Source: Leeuwenhoekiella nanhaiensis (GTDB lineage: Bacteria > Bacteroidota > Bacteroidia > Flavobacteriales > Flavobacteriaceae). Taken from it: a stretch of DNA of 64,000 nt. The position numbers and the translations under genes are program-made. The notes under the pieces are model-generated. The model was not told the DNA's origin. It saw nothing but the letters and a program-made list of their open reading frames with translations, and made no database searches. This document shows, piece after piece, positions 43,415 to 53,093 of the stretch; position 1 is the first letter of the stretch, and each line of letters starts with the position of its first letter. The stretch lies in assembly GCF_002744755.1 (NCBI RefSeq), contig NZ_KZ319287.1, positions 434,001-498,000 on the forward strand. The letters are read 5' to 3'.

Positions 43415-46252
43415 TCAAAAGCGTACATATACATTGACATAAAAAGTGGTCCCGTAGCCTGTAAAATAGCGGTTGCCAAAAAGCGGCAACTCCCGGTTGG
43501 ATTCCTCAAGCAGACTTCGGTAATCGCCCACACGCGAATCTTCAAAACCACCGGTTTTATAACTCGTATTTAAAAGATTATTGACCAGACCAAAAAACCC
43601 GATGGTGTAATCCTTTACCCGCCAGGATTTACCACCCACCAGATTTACCAAATTGTACGGTGGTATTTTTTCCTGCTGAAGCAAAACACGGGCTTGTGCG
43701 GGATCGTAATCGTTAAAAGGCAGCCCGTCAAAATCGGTACTAAAGGCGCCCGAACGCCGTAAATAGCTCACGTCAATATAGGCTTGTGCAAAGCGGTTGA
43801 AACTGGCGCCCAGCCACCAAAAGTCGGGATCGCGATAGTCAAACCCCAGTTGATAGGCCTGCTCCGGGCCGCCGGCAACGTGGTAATTTTTCAGTTTGAC
43901 GTTGCCATCGCCGAAAACGATGGGTTGCTGCGCAAGCGTTGTGGTATAATAGACCTGAGGGTCTGAGGTGTATTGATAGTTTCCGTAAGCGGCTACGGCT
44001 TTAAAAGTTAGCGTGGGTAAAGCTTTGAACTCCACTCCGAACTCTGCTCCCAGATTGCGGCGGTTGATGCCGCTCGTAATTTCCTGAACGAGGGCATTTC
44101 CCTGCTCGATTTGCGGAGATTGCAACGAACCGGTGTAGAAAAAAGACAATTCGCTTCCCTGTTTAAAATCGACAAGGTAACCGGTGAGCCTGAGCTTGAG
44201 AGACGGACTTCGGTAGATGTAGCTTAGGTCGAGATTGGTGATTTGCTCTGCGGAAGGCTCATCGAGTATGTCGTTGTTTTGCCGGGCATTGGTAAACACG
44301 GTAGCGTAGGGCAGTGGTTGGGTGAGCAAACCGGCGTTGAGCAAGGCAAAGTGCTTACCACTGAATTTATAGGTGAGTCCGCCCTTGGCACTTGGCGTGG
44401 AAAAATCAACAGCATCGCTTTTGCCTAAAGACCGCTTGCCCGGATAGTATCCGTTTTCATACAAGCCTTCGCGTTGATACCGGGTTTGTTGCAGCTCGAT
44501 AGCGGCATAGGCGTCTATTCGTTTTAGGGTGGCCTGCAGTTGCACAAAAGCCTGAAGTTCGCTGGCCAGTATCCTGTAATTATACTTGTAGCGGTCGCCT
44601 TCCTGCACGAGACGGTTTCGGTTTTGTAGGTCGCTTTGTGCCAGATCTCCACCGGTTGTGGCATCATCTTCGGCAAAACTGTCGATATCCAGCCATACGC
44701 TTCCGCCCAGAAGATCGTCGAGCTCGGCGTAGTTTTCACTCTTTAATCGCGTAGCCGAAAGCCGCGCGGTGAGTTTCAGCTTTTGTGATAAATCAGTATT
44801 TAAAATCGAAGCGATTTGCAGCATTTGATCCTGATTTACATCATTCTGAATGGCATAAACAGCATTAAGACCGGTTTCTGAAGCGACACGATTTGCGTGA
44901 TACAAAGCGCCCCAGTCAAGCTGACCATCCCCTACAAATGCCTCGCGGGCGAGATAGGCATTCTGGTAATTGGCCGCAGTGGGATTGGGAAAGCGCAGGA
45001 AATAGCCCGGCAAATTCTGATAGTAATTAGGCGCCGGGTTGCGGGCACCTCCCAAAAAAGTTTCTGTGCCATCTTCGGTTTTGACGAGGGTGCTTCCGGT
45101 GTTGTCAATACGTGAATTGCTTGTTTTTCCCCATTGATACGCCACACTGGTGGTGAGTGTGTTGCGTGAACTGAACTTCCAATGGTGCGAAAGGATCACG
45201 AGGGGTTCGTCAATTTCGCGCAGGCGGGCATTGCGTAGTTTTCCATCCTGATAACCCCAGTTGGGATTGTATTGATTGCCTTTGAGGTCAAGCACTTCCT
45301 GAGTGAGCGCAGTGCTTCGACCCCTGCGATTTGGGGTGTAGATGGCAGTCAGGTTAAGGCTGTGCTTTTCGGAAAGCTGTTTTTCAACCGCTGTAAAAAG
45401 AGAATTGGCGTCATAAAGCGTTCCCTCAATATACCCTTCATTACCAAATCGGCGCGATGCCAAAATGGAATACGCCCAGCCGTTTTGCGACAAACCGCTG
45501 TTGTAACTGGCCATTATACGCCCGGTGTAGCTGCGGTTGGCCTGGGCATAGGAGATACGGCCTCCGCGACCTAAAGCAGTGGCGTTCATATCAAAATGTA
45601 AAGTACCTGCCGGACCGCCAAAACTGTAATCGCCGGGCGCGATGCCGGGAGTAAACTCGCGGTTGCGCATCACATCGTTAAGGCCGCCCCAATTGCTCCA
45701 CTGCGGTCTGCCGGTGCTCAATTTGTTGAGCTTGATCCCGTTGATGAGCACACTGCTATACTGACTGTCGATGCCACGCGGTCTGAAAAAGGTACTGCTA
45801 AAATCAAAAGCGGCGGCATTGCCAAAGGCATCATTGGTCGCGCTAAGCAGGGGCGAAAGAATATCGTCGCGCTGCTCTTCGTTGTTGAGTTGCAGGTCTG
45901 ATAAACTGATTAAGGTAAGGTTTTGATTGGCTTCGGCTAGGTCGATCTCTAACGGAATGTAATCGAGTTCGATACTGCTTCCGGGATTGAGCGCTACCGG
46001 TAACTGAAGACTGAGATAACCCGAAGCGCTAAAGTTTAAGTTGTAATCTCCCGCCGGCAATTCGCCCGTAAGTTCAAAACTGCCGGAAGCATCGGTTGTG
46101 GTCTCAATCGATGTGCCGTTAAGCTGCACACGTACTTCAGGAATTCCCGCAGCGGTGGTTGCATCTTTCACACTTCCGCGAATGCGAAATTCCTGCCCCT
46201 GAGCGAATGAAACGCCCAACAGATACAGGCCAAAAGCCCAAAATTTGTACAC
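43415..46252 (-). CDS. TonB-dependent outer-membrane receptor with carboxypeptidase-like regulatory domain
   Basis: 945 residues. Signal peptide (about 1-19), a carboxypeptidase-regulatory-like domain (about 22-105: IRGSVKDATTAAGIPEVRVQLNG), a plug (about 140-230: RPRGIDSQYSSVLINGIKL) and a 22-strand barrel to the terminal FYVNVYVRF. It is shorter than SusC (about 1000) and has no SusD neighbour; it is the single-receptor type that imports small ligands. The start codon is GTG at 46252. Downstream DUF5689 and the divergent secreted EEP enzyme suggest import of products of phosphodiester or nucleic-acid breakdown, which is inference. Confidence 0.9.
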   Translation of the reverse strand: MYKFWAFGLYLLGVSFAQGQEFRIRGSVKDATTAAGIPEVRVQLNGTSIETTTDASGSFELTGELPAGDYNLNFSASGYLSLQLPVALNPGSSIELDYIPLEIDLAEANQNLTLISLSDLQLNNEEQRDDILSPLLSATNDAFGNAAAFDFSSTFFRPRGIDSQYSSVLINGIKLNKLSTGRPQWSNWGGLNDVMRNREFTPGIAPGDYSFGGPAGTLHFDMNATALGRGGRISYAQANRSYTGRIMASYNSGLSQNGWAYSILASRRFGNEGYIEGTLYDANSLFTAVEKQLSEKHSLNLTAIYTPNRRGRSTALTQEVLDLKGNQYNPNWGYQDGKLRNARLREIDEPLVILSHHWKFSSRNTLTTSVAYQWGKTSNSRIDNTGSTLVKTEDGTETFLGGARNPAPNYYQNLPGYFLRFPNPTAANYQNAYLAREAFVGDGQLDWGALYHANRVASETGLNAVYAIQNDVNQDQMLQIASILNTDLSQKLKLTARLSATRLKSENYAELDDLLGGSVWLDIDSFAEDDATTGGDLAQSDLQNRNRLVQEGDRYKYNYRILASELQAFVQLQATLKRIDAYAAIELQQTRYQREGLYENGYYPGKRSLGKSDAVDFSTPSAKGGLTYKFSGKHFALLNAGLLTQPLPYATVFTNARQNNDILDEPSAEQITNLDLSYIYRSPSLKLRLTGYLVDFKQGSELSFFYTGSLQSPQIEQGNALVQEITSGINRRNLGAEFGVEFKALPTLTFKAVAAYGNYQYTSDPQVYYTTTLAQQPIVFGDGNVKLKNYHVAGGPEQAYQLGFDYRDPDFWWLGASFNRFAQAYIDVSYLRRSGAFSTDFDGLPFNDYDPAQARVLLQQEKIPPYNLVNLVGGKSWRVKDYTIGFFGLVNNLLNTSYKTGGFEDSRVGDYRSLLEESNRELPLFGNRYFTGYGTTFYVNVYVRF

Positions 46253-46337
46253 ACTGAAAAAATTAAATTTTCAAAGGGGGCGTACCGTATCTAAAGTAGA
46301 AATTAATGTAACTTCATCAGGCTTATTTAGTTAGAAA

Positions 46338-47399
46338 ATGCAAAAAATTCGATTAAGTGTTTCGGCCCTGCTTTGCTGTATCATGTTTGAGGTGCTTTAC
46401 GCTCAGGAAAAGCGGGATTTTCAACTGGTCACGATTGCTTTTTACAATCTGGAAAACCTTTTTGATACCGAAAACGACCTGATCACCTTTGACGATGACC
46501 GTACCCCTGACGGGAAAGATCACTGGACACCCGAAATCTACGCCGATAAACTCGCTAAAATGGCCGAAGTCCTGCGGCAAATAGGTCCGGATGAGACTAC
46601 AGACCCTCCCGCGCTTATTGGCGTTGCCGAAATTGAAAACCGAAAAGTGCTGGAGGCGCTGGTCACTCAAAACACCCTGACAGCCTTTGATTACGGGATT
46701 GTGCACTACGATTCGCCCGATCGGCGTGGAGTTGATGTGGCTTTGCTGTATCGAAAAAGTCTTTTTAAGCCCTTAAGCAGTAAAGCTTTTGAGTTGCCGC
46801 TTTACGATCCTGAAGAAAATAATAAACGTATTTATACACGCGACCAACTTTTGGTTAGCGGAGATTTGGCTGGCGAACGCGTTCATATTCTGGTGAATCA
46901 CTGGCCTTCGCGAAGTGGCGGCGAGGAGCGCACCCGGCCCAGACGGGAGGCTGCTGCAGCTTTAAACCGAAAAATCATCGATTCAATTTTGATTATAGAG
47001 CCTTATGCGAAGCTTGTGAGTATGGGTGATTTAAACGACGATCCAAAAGACGCCAGCCTTAAAAAGGTGTTGAAAACCAAAGGCAAAATCAAGCAAACCG
47101 GATTACTTGATCTCTATAATCCGATGGAAGAACTGGCCAAACAAGGTCTGGGCAGTCTGGCCTACCGCGACAGCTGGAATTTATTTGATCAGATCATTCT
47201 GAGCGCGGCCTGGCTGGGGCGGGATTATTCCGGGTTTAGTTTTTACAAAGCGGGTATTTTCAACAGGAAATTTTTGCAAACCCCATCGGGAACTTATAAA
47301 GGTTATCCCTTTCGCAGTTTCGCCAACGGAAGCTATACCGGCGGATACAGCGATCATTTTCCGGTTTATGCGTGTTTTGTGAGGGAGGTTAGGGAGTAG
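46338..47399 (+). CDS. Secreted endonuclease/exonuclease/phosphatase (EEP) family protein
   Basis: 353 residues with a signal peptide (about 1-22, ending VLYAQ). The EEP motifs are AFYNLENLFDTEND, GVAEIENRKVLEALV, NHWPSRSGG, SMGDLNDDPKD and SDHFPVYACF. It is a paralogue of the protein at 34815-35759, sharing most of these blocks with the same spacing, but exported. It is divergent from the TonB receptor, 85 bases apart, and overlaps the YihY gene at the 3' end by 11 bases. Likely a periplasmic or surface phosphodiesterase or nuclease. Confidence 0.88.
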   Translation: MQKIRLSVSALLCCIMFEVLYAQEKRDFQLVTIAFYNLENLFDTENDLITFDDDRTPDGKDHWTPEIYADKLAKMAEVLRQIGPDETTDPPALIGVAEIENRKVLEALVTQNTLTAFDYGIVHYDSPDRRGVDVALLYRKSLFKPLSSKAFELPLYDPEENNKRIYTRDQLLVSGDLAGERVHILVNHWPSRSGGEERTRPRREAAAALNRKIIDSILIIEPYAKLVSMGDLNDDPKDASLKKVLKTKGKIKQTGLLDLYNPMEELAKQGLGSLAYRDSWNLFDQIILSAAWLGRDYSGFSFYKAGIFNRKFLQTPSGTYKGYPFRSFANGSYTGGYSDHFPVYACFVREVRE

Positions 47400-48405
47400 C
47401 GTTAGTGTCCTCTTCTTCAGGATTGGTCGCTAATTCGAGCGCTTTTTTTTTATCGGCCTCCAGTTGCTTTTCTTTTTCGCGTAAAGCTTCCATCTCTTCG
47501 GTATGGGCGAGTTTAGCGTGCGAACTGGGAACGATTCGATGTTTTTTAACGATGGCATACTGCACGGTAATTTCGGCACCAAAAAACAAAATGAGACAGG
47601 TATAATTTACCCAAAGCAGCACTAAAACTATAGAAGCCGCACCGCCGTATACAGATGCGGGATTGCTGCTCGAAAAATAAATGCCTAACAATTGCTCACC
47701 GATTAAGAACAGGATTGCGGTAATGCTCGCGCCCAGGATGGTGGTTTTGTATCCCATTTTTACATCGGGCAAAATTTTAAACATCGCGGCAAAGAGTGCG
47801 GCGATGAAAAGGAACGATACCAAAAACCGCAGAATATCAGCAAAAATTACGGTCACCTGAGGGGCGAAATTGCTGAGGTATTCGGTAAGAATGTTGAGCA
47901 GTACGGTGACCACAAATGCGACCAGCAACATAAAGCCGAGAACGAGCACCATCCCAAAAGCAATAGCCCGGTTGATGAGCATACGTTTGAAGTTTTGCTT
48001 TTTTTCGGTCACATTCCAGATGGTATTCATGGTCTTTTTCATCTGGAAGAACACTCCGGTAGCACCATAAATCAGTGCGGCAATGCTGATGATGAGCGTT
48101 ACCCAGTTGTCGTTTTGCAGGGTTACGTTGCTTATCATCTCTTCAATAGATTTTGCGACTTCGGGCGAGATAAAACGTGCAATCTCGTCGTGAATGCGGC
48201 CCTGTACGGCTTCGGCACCTATAAAAGCGCTTGCGATTGAGGTCACGATCATCAAGAGAGAGGGTAGTGAAAACAGCGTGTAGTAGGCAATTATGGCGCT
48301 TTGGGCAAAAGGATCATTACGGTCCCAGGCCATATAGGTCTCCTTAAGAAACTTAAAAAGGTCTTTTGCGTTTTTGGTAATACGACCGGTTAAACTACTC
48401 ATCAC
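47389..48405 (-). CDS. YihY/BrkB family membrane protein
   Basis: 338 residues with six membrane segments. AYYTLFSLPSLLMIV, AALIYGATGVFFQMKKTMNTIWNV and the late GAAASIVLVLLWVNYTCLILFFGAEI blocks fit the YihY (once called ribonuclease BN) family of unknown transport function. The last 45 residues form a charged, soluble helix (EEMEALREKEKQLEADKK). It starts 11 bases inside the preceding lipoprotein gene. Confidence 0.9.
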   Translation of the reverse strand: MMSSLTGRITKNAKDLFKFLKETYMAWDRNDPFAQSAIIAYYTLFSLPSLLMIVTSIASAFIGAEAVQGRIHDEIARFISPEVAKSIEEMISNVTLQNDNWVTLIISIAALIYGATGVFFQMKKTMNTIWNVTEKKQNFKRMLINRAIAFGMVLVLGFMLLVAFVVTVLLNILTEYLSNFAPQVTVIFADILRFLVSFLFIAALFAAMFKILPDVKMGYKTTILGASITAILFLIGEQLLGIYFSSSNPASVYGGAASIVLVLLWVNYTCLILFFGAEITVQYAIVKKHRIVPSSHAKLAHTEEMEALREKEKQLEADKKKALELATNPEEEDTNATP

Positions 48406-48841
48406 CCAGGTAAGGTATTAAGATGTAATCCAGCTCGTCAACACCTTCGATGCTTAACGTAAGTTCGTCTGTACGGTCAGGATATCTGCGTAACAGTGTT
48501 GGGATCACATTGCCGTTGTAATTGGCAGGAAGTTCTTTTTGGGTTTCCTGAAACTGCCGATCACAGGCCGCCGCGATTTTAGCATAATCATTCAGGCTGA
48601 TATTGATTTCCTGATGATAACCTTCATCATCAATACCGTCAATGGTATCATCTTCAGAAACCGGATCGTAAATAAATTTGTTTTGGCTGATGGAATAGGT
48701 GTTGCCTTTCGTGTCGATATAGGTGTACGTAGGAGCGTTAGGCAAAGTTTTTTTGGTAGTGGTAAGGCCGGGTGTAGCTCCACAGCCGGTAAGAAAAACC
48801 AGAATAAAAAAACCGAAATAAAATTTTGCTGCAGTACTCAC
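48395..48841 (-). CDS. Putative lipoprotein of unknown function
   Basis: 148 residues. Signal peptide with lipobox VFLTGC near residue 20. TYIDTKGNTYSISQNKFIYDPV is a short repeat-like strand pattern. GTG at 48841 is the best start. No family recognised. Translation is coupled to the downstream YihY gene by an 11-base overlap. Confidence 0.65.
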   Translation of the reverse strand: MSTAAKFYFGFFILVFLTGCGATPGLTTTKKTLPNAPTYTYIDTKGNTYSISQNKFIYDPVSEDDTIDGIDDEGYHQEINISLNDYAKIAAACDRQFQETQKELPANYNGNVIPTLLRRYPDRTDELTLSIEGVDELDYILIPYLGDE

Positions 48842-48943
48842 GTTGTCTAGGGCTTAAGTGTCGAAATTACGAAAGCAGCCGCAGCAAATTCGGGCGTTTA
48901 GGCTTAGTTTAACGTTTTTGGAGTCAACTTTCAGAAATAATTG

Positions 48944-48951
48944 TAGTTTTG
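48944..48951 (+). promoter_or_regulatory. -7 promoter box upstream of the HupE/UreJ gene
   Basis: TAGTTTTG matches TAnnTTTG, 25 bases before the start; TTTG at 48917-48920 could be part of a -33 box, though the spacing is a little long. Confidence 0.45.
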
Positions 48952-48976
48952 ACAAATTTGAAAAAATACCCCTTAA

Positions 48977-49561
48977 ATGTCAGACTTTTGGTTCTACTTC
49001 AAAATTGGTCTTGAGCACGTGCTCGACTATAAAGCTTACGATCACGTTCTTTTCCTCATTGTACTAACCGTTCCTTATGTATTTAAAGACTGGAAGCGTG
49101 TATTTTTACTGGTAACGCTGTTTACCCTGGGTCATACGGTATCCTTACTATTGGCTACTTACGGTGTGGTGAGCGTAAACCGAAGCGTTATTGAATTCCT
49201 CATACCGGTCACCATTTTTGTAGCGGCATTGTATAATGTGTTTACCGCCGGGAAGGGTGCCAATAAAGACAAGTTGGGCGTATTGCTGATTACCGCACTA
49301 TTCTTCGGTCTTATTCACGGTTTGGGATTCTCTTCGTTTTTTATACAACTTACGGCGCATTTATCAAGCCGATTGCTTCCGCTAGCCGAGTTTGCACTGG
49401 GTATTGAAGCGGCTCAGATCATTATCGTACTCATTGTACTCATTTTGGGTTTCCTGGGGCAGACCATTTTTCGGTTTTCAAGACGCGACTGGATGCTTTT
49501 CATTTCAGCGGTGGTAATTGGGATGGTAATACCTATGTTAATAGCGAATTATCCGTGGTAA
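48977..49561 (+). CDS. HupE/UreJ family membrane protein
   Basis: 194 residues, six membrane segments. FKIGLEHVLDYKAYDHVLFL at the start, LFTLGHTVSLLLA, and LIHGLGFSSFF carry the conserved His/Asp/Glu set (GxxH-x-DH-type, GHT, HGLGF) of the HupE/UreJ family, some of which are nickel or cobalt permeases. No hydrogenase or urease gene is visible here, so metal transport is not supported by context. Confidence 0.85.
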   Translation: MSDFWFYFKIGLEHVLDYKAYDHVLFLIVLTVPYVFKDWKRVFLLVTLFTLGHTVSLLLATYGVVSVNRSVIEFLIPVTIFVAALYNVFTAGKGANKDKLGVLLITALFFGLIHGLGFSSFFIQLTAHLSSRLLPLAEFALGIEAAQIIIVLIVLILGFLGQTIFRFSRRDWMLFISAVVIGMVIPMLIANYPW

Positions 49562-49652
49562 ACCCTGTTTTTTGGGATGAGAAGCAGACTAAGTTTTTTA
49601 TCTTCGCAAACTCAAAGAATCGCACACATGTAGTGCCGGTATCTTAAACTCT

Positions 49653-50093
49653 ATGCCTTCAATCACAAAAGACAAACAGCTCAAATACGATATTGCTTAC
49701 TTACGTATGGCGCGCGAATGGGCGAAGCTTTCCTATTGTCAGCGTAAGCAGGTTGGGGCATTGATTGTGAAAGATAAAATGATTATTTCAGACGGGTACA
49801 ACGGTACGCCTACCGGTTTTGAAAACATCTGTGAAGATGACGAAGGCTATACCAAGTGGTATGTGCTTCACGCTGAAGCTAATGCGATTTTAAAAGTCGC
49901 ATCATCTACCCAGTCCTGTAATGGTGCAACCCTGTACATTACGCTTTCGCCGTGTACCGAATGCAGCAAACTGGTGCATCAGGCCGGGATCAAACGGGTG
50001 GTCTATAATGTAGGTTACAAAGATCCCAGTGGGATTGATTTTTTACGAAAAGCGGGAGTTGAAGTGGTGTGTATAGAAAACATTGACACCTAA
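49653..50093 (+). CDS. dCMP/cytidine deaminase-family protein (deoxycytidylate deaminase)
   Basis: 146 residues. Zinc site His-Ala-Glu in LHAEANAIL and the Cys pair in PCTECSKL. AYLRMAREWAKLSYCQRKQVGALIVKDKMI is the typical start of deoxycytidylate deaminases, which make dUMP from dCMP. Overlaps the S41 protease start (TAATG at 50091-50095), so the two are coupled. Confidence 0.9.
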   Translation: MPSITKDKQLKYDIAYLRMAREWAKLSYCQRKQVGALIVKDKMIISDGYNGTPTGFENICEDDEGYTKWYVLHAEANAILKVASSTQSCNGATLYITLSPCTECSKLVHQAGIKRVVYNVGYKDPSGIDFLRKAGVEVVCIENIDT

Positions 50094-51679
50094 TGGGAGG
50101 TTATCAAAAAAAATACCTGCCCATATTTTTCTGCATCGCGGTAGTGATAGGTATTGCTATAGGCAGTAAACTCAATTATGGCGCTGCATCTTCCACGATT
50201 TTAGGGGGAAATTCAAAAAAGGAAAAACTCAACCGCCTCATTGACTACATCGATTATGAGTATGTAGACCCCATTAATACAGACAGTATTGTTGACGTTA
50301 CCGTAAACGGAATATTAGAAAATCTCGATCCGCATTCGGTATATATTCCCCCAAGTGAACTTCAGGAAATCACCGAAAGTATGAAGGGTGATTTTGTAGG
50401 CATAGGGGTGAGTTTTTACGATTATAAAGATACTATTACCGTAACGCGTGCTTTACCCGGCGGTCCCAGCGAAAAGGTGGGCATACGAGGCGGAGACCGT
50501 ATCATTGCTGCTGACGGCAAGTCACTTACCGGTCGCACGGTTTTAGGGGATACCGTTGTGAGTCAGTTAAAAGGTAAAGCAGGCACTGTGGTTAATCTTA
50601 CGGTGCGCAGACCGGGGAATGACAATTTGCTCAATTTTAAAGTAAAACGGGATGTGGTGCCGCTTAAAAGTGTAGATGCATCGTATATGCTCACCGATAC
50701 CCTGGGTTATATTAAGATCAATCGCTTCGCGGAAAGTACTCCGGATGAATTTCATACCGCATTGCAGAATTTAAAACGAAAGGGCGCCAGAGAACTGGTT
50801 TTAGATTTACGCGGAAATCCGGGCGGGTATATTTCGGCTGCAGAAAAAGTAGCTGATGAATTTCTGGAAGAAGACAAACTCATTTTATTCACCAAAAATA
50901 AAACCGGAAAGATCGAAAATACCTTTGCTACAGACGACGGCGATTTCGAAAACGGTCAGGTCTATGTGCTGATTAATGAGAACTCGGCTTCTGCCAGTGA
51001 GATTGTAGCCGGAGCTCTGCAAGATAACGACCGCGGAGTGATTGTGGGAAGAAGGTCTTTTGGCAAGGGACTCGTACAGCGTGAGATGGATTTAGGTGAC
51101 GGTAGTGCCGTGCGTCTTACGATTGCCCGTTATTACACGCCTACCGGAAGAAGCATACAGCGCCCTTATGATGAGGGTAATCAGGCGTATTATGAAGATT
51201 ACCTGAAGCGCTATAAAAATGGGGAAATGCAAAGTGTAGACAGCATCAGCACAGCCGATAGTCTTCGCTATGTCACTCCCAAAGGCAAGGTGGTTTACGG
51301 CGGTGGCGGTATCATCCCAGATGTATTCATTCCGAAGGATACTAATTACGAAAAGGAAGCCATTATTTATGCCTTACGCTCAGGGGCTATGTCACGCTTT
51401 GTGTTTGAATTGCTAGAGAAGCGCCGCGTGTATTACAACAGCTTATCTTACGAGAGTTTTGAGCAGGAAGTGGAGATTAGCGATGCGGATATCAACGCGT
51501 TTGTAGGATATCTTAACGCCCGAAATCTAAAAATCAGGATAAAAGACTATAAAAACGATTTAAAGCGTTATCTTAAAGCCGTGATGGCGCAACAGCTTTT
51601 TGGAAATACTATTTTTGAAAAGCTCATTAATGAGGAAGATCCTGCCATCGCAAAAATTAAGGAGTTAAGCCGTAGTTGA
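50093..51679 (+). CDS. S41 family C-terminal processing peptidase
   Basis: 528 residues. N-terminal membrane anchor (about 9-25), a PDZ domain (about 90-175: GDFVGIGVSFYDYKDTITVTRALPGGPSEKVGI), then the S41 catalytic core with Ser in NENSASASEIVAGAL and Lys in RSFGKGLVQRE. The last 110 residues form a helical C-terminal extension as in CtpA-type proteases. Periplasmic, anchored. Confidence 0.93.
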   Translation: MGGYQKKYLPIFFCIAVVIGIAIGSKLNYGAASSTILGGNSKKEKLNRLIDYIDYEYVDPINTDSIVDVTVNGILENLDPHSVYIPPSELQEITESMKGDFVGIGVSFYDYKDTITVTRALPGGPSEKVGIRGGDRIIAADGKSLTGRTVLGDTVVSQLKGKAGTVVNLTVRRPGNDNLLNFKVKRDVVPLKSVDASYMLTDTLGYIKINRFAESTPDEFHTALQNLKRKGARELVLDLRGNPGGYISAAEKVADEFLEEDKLILFTKNKTGKIENTFATDDGDFENGQVYVLINENSASASEIVAGALQDNDRGVIVGRRSFGKGLVQREMDLGDGSAVRLTIARYYTPTGRSIQRPYDEGNQAYYEDYLKRYKNGEMQSVDSISTADSLRYVTPKGKVVYGGGGIIPDVFIPKDTNYEKEAIIYALRSGAMSRFVFELLEKRRVYYNSLSYESFEQEVEISDADINAFVGYLNARNLKIRIKDYKNDLKRYLKAVMAQQLFGNTIFEKLINEEDPAIAKIKELSRS

Positions 51680-51680
51680 T

Positions 51681-51974
51681 ATGATCATCATCGCATCTAT
51701 TTTCGTTTTTTGCATCGCTGCAGTATTTCGATTGCTTGATAACAGTGCGGGCATTCTCATCTCAAACGGAATTTCGGTAAGTCCGTTTTACCTTTCGCGA
51801 AAGGAGATTAAAGAGCAGATGAAAAAAATTCGCGATAAGCCTCTACGGAGAAAGCTGAAGCGTACCTTGCTCTTTCAGCGACTTCATAAGCTGTTTCTTT
51901 TGCTTGCCCTGGCTACTTTTATTGCGGGTATTGTCTACGAATTTATCAACCCTACGCTGGTTTCCCTCTTATAA
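51681..51974 (+). CDS. Small membrane protein of unknown function
   Basis: 97 residues with membrane segments at about 1-20 and 70-90, a basic loop between them (REIKEQMKKIRDKPLRRKLKR region). No family recognised. It starts 1 base after the S41 stop, in the same transcript. Confidence 0.65.
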   Translation: MIIIASIFVFCIAAVFRLLDNSAGILISNGISVSPFYLSRKEIKEQMKKIRDKPLRRKLKRTLLFQRLHKLFLLLALATFIAGIVYEFINPTLVSLL

Positions 51975-51975
51975 A

Positions 51976-52191
51976 TTACGATTTCCCGGAACGGGCCTTA
52001 CGACTTTTTTCAGCGATTTTACGGGAGATCATCAGGATAAGAACGAGTAATGCTGCACAAAGACAGGCGATCACCGAAATTACGGCGACCATACTGTTTC
52101 CCTCAAAAGGTGCTGCGTAGTCAATTTTGGTAAGGTTAAAAATCATCAGTGCACTGGCAAGTCCCAGAAAAATATAAAGCGCTATTTTCAT
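51976..52191 (-). CDS. Small two-segment membrane protein
   Basis: 71 residues: two hydrophobic segments (about 3-22 and 35-56) and a basic tail SRKIAEKSRKARSGKS. No family recognised. Convergent with the upstream small membrane protein, 1 base apart. Confidence 0.55.
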   Translation of the reverse strand: MKIALYIFLGLASALMIFNLTKIDYAAPFEGNSMVAVISVIACLCAALLVLILMISRKIAEKSRKARSGKS

Positions 52192-52255
52192 CTGTTTAAA
52201 ATTTTGTCATCCGCAGATAATCACATTTTGTATTATCTGGTCGGATCTGGTTTCT

Positions 52256-52275
52256 AAATGCCCATTGCGGGCTTT
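52256..52275. repeat. Terminator-like hairpin, copy 2 of a dispersed 20-mer
   Basis: AAATGCCCATTGCGGGCTTT: GCCC and GGGC arms, followed by TATAATTT on the plus strand. It differs from 43341-43360 at two positions inside the loop region. Confidence 0.4.
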
Positions 52276-52314
52276 ATAATTTAGCCTGAATTACAACCGG
52301 AAGATACAGGAGGC

Positions 52315-52887
52315 TTAGAACAATCCCTGAATATTGGTTGTAAACAGCTTTACAGCCATCGCCAGCAAAATTACGCCAAAGATTTTGCGTATAATGCTAA
52401 TTCCCTGTTTTCCCAGAATTTTCCCAATTTTACCCGAAGCTTTCAGTACGAGATACACAAACAGAATGTTGATGATGATCGCAACAATAATGTTTTCAAC
52501 TTCATATTCTGCGCGTAGCGAAAGCAGAGAGGTCATCGTCCCGGCACCTGCTACCAGCGGAAAAGCCAGAGGTACCACACTGGCGGTTTTGGGGGCATCG
52601 TCCTTATAGAGTTGAATACCTAGAATCATTTCGAGGGCGATGAAAAAGATGATAAAGGCACCCGCAACTGCAAACGAGTTCACGTCTATACCTATCAGAT
52701 TCAGGATTTCTTTACCAATAAACAGAAACATGACCATCAGAGCCGCCGCCACAATAGATGCTTTTTCACTCTGAATATGGCCTACTTTTTCGCGTAAGCC
52801 AATGATAATAGGGATACTGCCTATGATGTCAATAATGGCAAACAAAATCATGGTTGCCGTTGCGATTTCTTTAATGTCGAAGTTCAT
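52315..52887 (-). CDS. MarC family membrane protein
   Basis: 190 residues with six membrane segments. DIIGSIPIIIGLREKVG, AFIIFFIALEMILGIQ and PLAFPLVAGAGTMTSLL are MarC family signatures; the PLAxPxxAGPG-type block is diagnostic. Function unknown in spite of its old link to multidrug resistance. A -7 box lies about 26 bases upstream. Confidence 0.93.
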   Translation of the reverse strand: MNFDIKEIATATMILFAIIDIIGSIPIIIGLREKVGHIQSEKASIVAAALMVMFLFIGKEILNLIGIDVNSFAVAGAFIIFFIALEMILGIQLYKDDAPKTASVVPLAFPLVAGAGTMTSLLSLRAEYEVENIIVAIIINILFVYLVLKASGKIGKILGKQGISIIRKIFGVILLAMAVKLFTTNIQGLF

Positions 52888-52912
52888 ACTTGTGCTTCTT
52901 TTTTTGAGGGCG

Positions 52913-52920
52913 CAAAATTA
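52913..52920 (-). promoter_or_regulatory. -7 promoter box for marC
   Basis: The minus strand reads TAATTTTG, matching TAnnTTTG, about 26 bases before the start. Confidence 0.45.
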
Positions 52921-53081
52921 CAGCTATTTCTTTGAATATTAATCAGTTTTGGGTCTAGATTTAACATAGACTTAATGTGGTGATTTTATACCTGAGCACT
53001 TATAGTTGCAGCCGGTAAAATGCTCTTTTAGGATGGTGCAGACTTAAGCCCTAAGTCTTAGAGGTATTCTCGCCTAAAACG

Positions 53082-53089
53082 TATCTTTG
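53082..53089 (+). promoter_or_regulatory. -7 promoter box very close to the DUF3109 start
   Basis: TATCTTTG matches TAnnTTTG. It ends only 4 bases before the ATG at 53094, so transcription would begin at or next to the start codon. Confidence 0.5.
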
Positions 53090-53093
53090 TCGC

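Noticed and set aside
44224-45654. Frames of 60-100 codons on both strands inside the TonB receptor gene
   Set aside because: Overlaps of a continuous 945-codon gene; compositions are low-complexity and show no motifs.
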